Notes under the pieces: model-generated
What the model was told of the DNA's origin: nothing
The model's database searches: none
Seen by the model: the letters and a program-made list of their open reading frames with translations, nothing else
Assembly (NCBI RefSeq): GCF_004118155.1
Contig: NZ_SAIQ01000001.1
Location: forward strand, 186,001-250,000
Reading direction: 5' to 3'
Length of the DNA stretch: 64,000 bases
DNA from: Edaphocola flava
GTDB taxonomy: Bacteria > Bacteroidota > Bacteroidia > Chitinophagales > Chitinophagaceae
In this document: one piece after another, positions 59,478-64,000 of the stretch
Position numbering within the stretch: position 1 is the first letter of the stretch
How the letters are laid out: the number at the start of each line of letters is the position of its first letter
Program-made: the position numbers and the translations under genes

Positions 59478-61409
59478 GTGAGTGCACAGTCTAAAAAGTT
59501 ATCCTTAGCCGGTATTATTATCGCATTAGGAATTGTCTACGGAGATATCGGTACTTCTCCGCTCTACACTATGAGTGCCATTGTCAGAGACCGCGTGATT
59601 GATGAACTGCTCGTTGTGGGTGGTGTATCCCTGATCATCTGGACCCTGACCCTTCAGACCACTATTAAATATGTATGGCTCACCTTGCGGGCAGACAACA
59701 ACGGCGAAGGAGGCATCTTCTCCCTGTATGCGCTGGTGAGGCGACACTCCAAATGGATTGTAATCATTGGTATGATCGGCGGTGCGGCATTGCTGGCCGA
59801 TGGGCTCATTACCCCCCCCATTACCATTACCTCGGCTATTGAGGGACTGAAGCAATCCCAGAGTACTACAATCTCTATCGTAATCGCGATCCTGGCTGTG
59901 GTCTTCTTAATGCAGCAGTTCGGCACCAAATCGATTGGTAAGCTATTCGGGCCTGTTATGTTATTATGGTTCCTGATGATGGCGGGCATTGGCCTGATCC
60001 ACATTGGTGATGATGCAGCCATTTTTAAAGCCATCAATCCTTATTACGGTATTAAACTACTGATCGCAGAGCCTAAAGGGTTCTGGATATTGGGTGCGGT
60101 ATTCCTCTGTACTACGGGGGCTGAAGCACTCTATTCCGACCTGGGCCACTGTGGCCGTGCCAATATACGCATGTCCTGGATCTTTGTTAAGGTCTGCCTG
60201 ATCCTGAACTACATCGGTCAGGGTGCCTGGATCCTGCACCATTATCATGGTAAGGTGATGCCGAGAGAGGTAAATCCTTTCTTCCAGATTATTCCGGAGC
60301 AATACCGTACTATTGGTATCGTAGTGGCTACTTTTGCAGCGATTATTGCCTCTCAGGCACTGATTTCCGGAGCCTTCTCGCTGGTAAGTGAGGCTATTAA
60401 AATGAACTTATGGCCTAAGCTGAAGATCAATTACCCGACTACAGAACGTGGTCAGTTATATATTCCGGCGATCAACTGGTTCCTGTTTGCCGGTTGTTGT
60501 ATGATTGTATTCTATTTCGGTAGTTCAGAGCATATGGAAGGTGCTTATGGTTTATCCATTACCCTGACTATGATCATGACCTCTACCCTGTTTGCCTTTT
60601 ACCTGTATACCCGCCGCATTTCCAAGATGCTGATTTTGGTGTACCTGCTGGTATACCTGACCATTGAGGTATCTTTCCTGATTGCCAACCTGGATAAGTT
60701 TGAGCATGGTGGTAAGGTGACCCTGGTGATTGCGGTAGTGCTGTTTGGTATCATGTATGTATGGTATCGTGCCCGCAAGATCAAAAACCGCTACGTGGAA
60801 TTTGTACGCCTGGAAGATTATGTGCCGATTATACAGGATCTGTCCAACGACCGTTCTATTCCTAAATATGCTACACACCTGGTATATCTGACCAGTGCAG
60901 ATGATCATAAAGAGATCGAACATAAAATTATTTACTCTATCCTGTACAAAAAACCGAAACGTGCCGACATCTACTGGTTTGTACACGTGCATGTACTGGA
61001 TGAGCCTTATACTACCGAGTATTCTGTACATACCATTATCCCGAATGAGATCATCCGTATCGAATTCAGACTGGGCTTCCGTGTGGAACAAAAGGTGCAA
61101 CTGATGTTCCGTAAGGTGGTGGAAGACCTGGTGGCCAATAAAGAGGTGAATATCGTGAGCCGATATGAGTCTCTGAGCAGCCATAATGTACGCGGCGATT
61201 TCCGCTTCATTGTACTGGAGAAATTCCTGTCGAGAGATAATGAACTGTCTTTGTTTGAGAAGATGGTGATGCGCGGATATTTCATCCTGAAAAACATCAG
61301 CTTATCTGAAGAGAAAGGTTTCGGACTGGACCCTTCTGATGTAACGATAGAGAAGTTCCCGCTGGTGGTATCTCCGAGTACTACGATCAACCTGAAACGA
61401 ATCGATTAA
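59478..61409 (+). CDS. kup: Kup-family potassium transporter
   Basis: A 643-residue protein starting with GTG. Seen: GIVYGDIGTSPLYTM near the N-terminus, the DNNGEGGIFSLYALVRR signature, LADGLITPPITITSAIEGL, and about twelve transmembrane helices. A hydrophilic C-terminal domain of ~200 residues follows, as is usual. It imports K+ with H+. It is a 22-base neighbour of ribF, probably cotranscribed. The leftward Fe-S oxidoreductase genes are divergent. Confidence 0.95.
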   Translation: MSAQSKKLSLAGIIIALGIVYGDIGTSPLYTMSAIVRDRVIDELLVVGGVSLIIWTLTLQTTIKYVWLTLRADNNGEGGIFSLYALVRRHSKWIVIIGMIGGAALLADGLITPPITITSAIEGLKQSQSTTISIVIAILAVVFLMQQFGTKSIGKLFGPVMLLWFLMMAGIGLIHIGDDAAIFKAINPYYGIKLLIAEPKGFWILGAVFLCTTGAEALYSDLGHCGRANIRMSWIFVKVCLILNYIGQGAWILHHYHGKVMPREVNPFFQIIPEQYRTIGIVVATFAAIIASQALISGAFSLVSEAIKMNLWPKLKINYPTTERGQLYIPAINWFLFAGCCMIVFYFGSSEHMEGAYGLSITLTMIMTSTLFAFYLYTRRISKMLILVYLLVYLTIEVSFLIANLDKFEHGGKVTLVIAVVLFGIMYVWYRARKIKNRYVEFVRLEDYVPIIQDLSNDRSIPKYATHLVYLTSADDHKEIEHKIIYSILYKKPKRADIYWFVHVHVLDEPYTTEYSVHTIIPNEIIRIEFRLGFRVEQKVQLMFRKVVEDLVANKEVNIVSRYESLSSHNVRGDFRFIVLEKFLSRDNELSLFEKMVMRGYFILKNISLSEEKGFGLDPSDVTIEKFPLVVSPSTTINLKRID

Positions 61410-61431
61410 TCCCGAAATAAAAGCGACTAAA

Positions 61432-62355
61432 GTGAGTGTATTTTTTGCGACCCATGACCTTCCAGCATTCCGTAATCCTGTACTGACGATCGGCTCTTTC
61501 GACGGGGTACATGAGGGGCATCAGAAGATCATCAAGCATGTGGTGGACAGGGCGAAGAGTGTAGGAGGCGAAAGTATCCTGCTTACTTTTGAACCGCACC
61601 CGCGCAAAATTATACAACCCGACCAGCCGCTGGGCCTCCTGTCTTCTCTGGAAGAAAAAATGGCCCGTATTACTGCCGAGGGTATTGATCATATTATCGT
61701 CATTCCGTTCTCCCGCGATTTTTCGATGATGAGTGCGGAGGATTATGTGATCGACTTCTTATACAATACGTTCAAACCATATACCATCATTATCGGATAT
61801 GACCACCATTTCGGGCATAACCGCTCGGGCAATATCCATACTTTAAAGGAAATGCTGCCGGCTTCTGTGCAGGTAATCGAGATTGCCGAACACCTGATCC
61901 ATGAAGCAGATGTAAGCTCTACCAAGATTCGTAAAGCGATCATGCAGGGGCAAATTACTACTGCGACTGAGATGCTGGGACGCACTTATGGTTTCGAAGC
62001 GGTAGTGGTACACGGCAATAAAATAGGCCGTACCATCGGCTACCCTACGGCTAACCTGCAACCGACTTACGGGGATATACTGGTGCCGGGTATCGGTATC
62101 TATGCAGTAAAGGTACAGCACAAGGATCGTGTGTATAAAGGTATGATGAGCATAGGCAAGCGCCCGACCGTAACAGACGACAATATTGTGACGCTGGAAG
62201 TAAACATCCTGGACTTCAATGAAGATATTTACGGAGAGAAGTTATATGTGGAGTTTATCGCTTATGTACGCGGGGAGGAGAAATTTTCCGGCCTGGAAGA
62301 GCTGAAAGCACGCATTGCACAGGATGAACTGGAGATACGTGCTATACTTTCCTGA
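61432..62355 (+). CDS. ribF: Bifunctional riboflavin kinase/FAD synthetase
   Basis: A 307-residue protein starting with GTG. The N-terminal nucleotidyltransferase domain has GSFDGVHEGHQKII, DHHFGHNRSGN and the SSTKIRKAI motif. The C-terminal kinase domain has GRTIGYPTANLQP and VYKGMMSIGKRPT. It makes FMN and FAD from riboflavin. The gene ends one base before the convergent secreted-protein gene, with no room for a separate terminator. Confidence 0.95.
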   Translation: MSVFFATHDLPAFRNPVLTIGSFDGVHEGHQKIIKHVVDRAKSVGGESILLTFEPHPRKIIQPDQPLGLLSSLEEKMARITAEGIDHIIVIPFSRDFSMMSAEDYVIDFLYNTFKPYTIIIGYDHHFGHNRSGNIHTLKEMLPASVQVIEIAEHLIHEADVSSTKIRKAIMQGQITTATEMLGRTYGFEAVVVHGNKIGRTIGYPTANLQPTYGDILVPGIGIYAVKVQHKDRVYKGMMSIGKRPTVTDDNIVTLEVNILDFNEDIYGEKLYVEFIAYVRGEEKFSGLEELKARIAQDELEIRAILS

Positions 62356-63336
62356 TTATTCCACTTTTGAGGTGCCAATCGCACCACCACCCCATTCTAC
62401 TAATACAAAACCCTTTCTTAGCGTTTGCTGTAATTGCTGCTCTGGAAGCTTTGGCGTTGTACCATCGTAGGCTTTGTATTCCATAAACACACGAATTACT
62501 GTTTCCGGTTTAGGTTCTACATCCAGCGTTGAAGAATGGTCGATATCATCATTCACCCAGAAATGGATAAAATTGGTCTCATTTTTACTTAATGCCGGTA
62601 ACCAGTACACTATAAAGTCGTTGATCTCCGTTTCGTTCAGACCCATCTGTGCCAGGCGTTGCTGTAAAAATGGTATAATCTCTTTGCGCGATACATAAAA
62701 GCCATCCTTGTACACAAAGTGCTCTTTACCGAAATGAGTCGATCCATCCCAGAACAGGTAGTTATAATTACGGCCATCGGCCTTGTTTTTCAGCTTCCCA
62801 TCCGGACTCGCCACTACATTCCAGCCATCTTTGTATTCGGGAAAGGTATTGAGCACCGTACCCTTGAAGGTATGCTTAATCGAAACGGCTGTTTCCTGCT
62901 CGGGATAGAGGTAGATAGCGGGTTTCATGACATATGCATTCGGATCCAGTTTCTGACCATAAACTACAAAATACAATTCTACATCTATAGAATCAGATTT
63001 AACCTTCTCTATTGCAACAATATCGTTCTTATCACCGGATGGAAATTTCACGAACTCCAGAAATTTGTATTTTTTCAACTGCTGTTGATCCAAGGTCAAT
63101 TCAAATGCAGAAGTGCTGCCCCAGGCAAATGTATCCTTACGTCTTCCATCTTCCTTTTCCTTAAGAAAGATGACATATGAAGCACATTCTTCATAGTACT
63201 CAGTATCTACCTGTTCTCCATCTATCGTATCTAGTCCGTTGCTCCATTCATACACCTTACCCTTAATTGTTTTCTGTGCTGTAGCAGTGTATACGAATCC
63301 GATAAGGCAAATAATGCCTGCTATTATGTTTTTCAT
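62356..63336 (-). CDS. Secreted protein with KPAIYLYPEQ domain, tandem copy 1
   Basis: A 326-residue protein with a signal peptide (residues 1-20, MKNIIAGIICLIGFVYTATA). Residues 20-130 are a variable part with a few Cys. From residue 140 a conserved domain begins, KPAIYLYPEQETAVSIKHTF, then TFPEYKDGWNVVASPDGKL, NYNYLFWDGS, an EINDFIVYWLPAL helix, and a close near EWGGGAIG. I recall this motif from uncharacterised proteins in diverse bacteria, but I cannot name a family. The same domain is present in the next gene, 21 bases upstream on this strand. The C-terminal 180 residues of the two are nearly identical, implying recent duplication. Confidence 0.8.
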   Translation of the reverse strand: MKNIIAGIICLIGFVYTATAQKTIKGKVYEWSNGLDTIDGEQVDTEYYEECASYVIFLKEKEDGRRKDTFAWGSTSAFELTLDQQQLKKYKFLEFVKFPSGDKNDIVAIEKVKSDSIDVELYFVVYGQKLDPNAYVMKPAIYLYPEQETAVSIKHTFKGTVLNTFPEYKDGWNVVASPDGKLKNKADGRNYNYLFWDGSTHFGKEHFVYKDGFYVSRKEIIPFLQQRLAQMGLNETEINDFIVYWLPALSKNETNFIHFWVNDDIDHSSTLDVEPKPETVIRVFMEYKAYDGTTPKLPEQQLQQTLRKGFVLVEWGGGAIGTSKVE

Positions 63337-63357
63337 AAATCCTTAATGTATCTGTGA

Positions 63358-64000
63358 TTACTCTAGTCTTCCGCTACCGATGGTTCCACCACCCCATTCT
63401 ACTAACACAAAACCCTTTCTTACCGTTTGCGGCAACTGCTGCTCTGGAAGCTTTGGCGTTTTACCATCGTAGGCTTTGTATTCCATAAAGATGCGAATAA
63501 CCGTCTCGGGGTTGGGAGTGACCGAAAGTTTTGAAGAGTGGTCTATATCATCATTCACCCAGAAGTGGATGAAATTGGTTTCATTTTTGTTCAGTGCTGG
63601 TAACCAATACACGATAAAATCGTTGATCTCCGTTTCGTTCAGACCCATCTGTGCCAGGCGTTGCTGTAAAAATGGTATAATCTCTTTGCGCGATACATAA
63701 AAGCCATCCTTGTACGCAAAGTGCTCTTTACCGAAATGAGTCGATCCATCCCAGAACAGGTAGTTATAACTACGACCATCGGCCTTGTTTTTAAGCTTCC
63801 CATCCGGACTAGCCACTACATTCCAGCCATCTTTATATTCGGGGAAGGTATTGAGTACGGTACCCTTGAACGTATGCTTTATGGAAACAGCTGTTTCCTG
63901 TTCAGGATATAGATAGATGGCGGGTTTTAATACCTGCACTTCTCCATCATACTCATAATTAAGCCTCCGTAGGATAACATCTATCGAATCCGGGCCTATA
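63358..64000 (-). CDS. Secreted protein with KPAIYLYPEQ domain, tandem copy 2, cut by window edge
   Basis: A partial gene whose 5' end lies beyond base 64000; the frame is open to the edge, with DSIDVILRRLNYEYDGEV before LKPAIYLYPEQ. The visible part matches copy 1, including the block KEHFAYKDGFYVSRKEIIPF (one substitution) and the region around the ETEINDFIVYWLPAL helix. Differences cluster in the linker before the domain and in SSKLSVTPNPE. A GTG at 63939 is internal and not the start. The arrangement implies that a third or further copies may lie just outside the window. Confidence 0.8.
   Translation of the reverse strand, partial: IGPDSIDVILRRLNYEYDGEVQVLKPAIYLYPEQETAVSIKHTFKGTVLNTFPEYKDGWNVVASPDGKLKNKADGRSYNYLFWDGSTHFGKEHFAYKDGFYVSRKEIIPFLQQRLAQMGLNETEINDFIVYWLPALNKNETNFIHFWVNDDIDHSSKLSVTPNPETVIRIFMEYKAYDGKTPKLPEQQLPQTVRKGFVLVEWGGGTIGSGRLE

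Noticed and set aside
1-64000. tRNA or rRNA genes
   Set aside because: No intergenic gap showed a cloverleaf-type sequence with a GGTTCGAATCC-like arm, and no rRNA segments were recognised.

Overview
The window reads as a chromosomal segment of a Bacteroidota bacterium, most likely of the Chitinophagia (Chitinophagaceae-like). The evidence is a Por-type (T9SS) C-terminal sorting domain on a secreted dioxygenase, a GldA gliding-type ABC ATPase, a TonB protein with a Bacteroidota layout, many Bacteroidota promoter boxes (TTTG, about 19-21 bases, TAnnTTTG), near absence of Shine-Dalgarno sequences, and many small lipoproteins and secreted proteins of unknown function. The assignment to class or family is inference from gene content. 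I found no tRNA, rRNA, CRISPR array, prophage or transposase gene.

Layout. 1-2.5 kb: the 3' part of a leucyl aminopeptidase, an alpha/beta hydrolase and a ~480-bp dispersed repeat. 2.5-6.7 kb: a secreted intradiol dioxygenase, a Do-like periplasmic protease, a LuxC-type acyl-CoA reductase and a divergent ferredoxin. 6.7-12.5 kb: a two-sided chaperone cluster. One strand carries a GrpE-like protein, a diverged 855-residue Hsp70 and a one-span membrane protein; the other carries CbpA (DnaJ-like) and CbpM. 12.6-23.7 kb: thiolase, a large probable outer-membrane protein, 2-oxoglutarate dehydrogenase E1 (sucA), a His-rich membrane protein, hldD, rpsL and rpsG. 23.8-33 kb: small housekeeping genes (MaoC, pyrE, Nudix, ElaA-like, prfB, phenylacetate-CoA ligase-like, NDH-2, TonB, OsmC). 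32.9-38.7 kb: a leftward run of miaB, a sigma-54-type AAA+ activator, a YpfJ-like protease, gldA, a HipA-like kinase and DUF3037. 38.8-41.6 kb: an A/T-richer patch with two secreted proteins of unknown function. 41.6-46.5 kb: a Cys-rich lipoprotein, the rpsF-rpsR-rplI operon with a structured leader, an SprT-like protein, a small membrane protein and feoB. 46.7-47.2 kb: the second copy of the repeat, inverted relative to the first. 47.2-55.9 kb: acyl-CoA synthetase, acyltransferase 3, typA, a membrane pair, an SDR and phoH. 56-64 kb: two more Cys-rich lipoproteins, a split iron-sulfur oxidoreductase with an embedded DinB gene, kup, ribF, and two tandem paralogues of a secreted family with a KPAIYLYPEQ motif, the second cut by the window edge.

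Most genes are housekeeping and conserved. The parts least explained by known families are the Hsp70/GrpE-like/membrane-protein operon, the ~480-bp terminal-inverted-repeat element, the three-member Cys-rich lipoprotein family, the HipA-like/DUF3037 pair, and the tandem KPAIYLYPEQ proteins. The regulatory sequence is informative: rpsL and rpsF share an identical 20-base promoter/start block, and sucA has a terminator-like hairpin in its leader.
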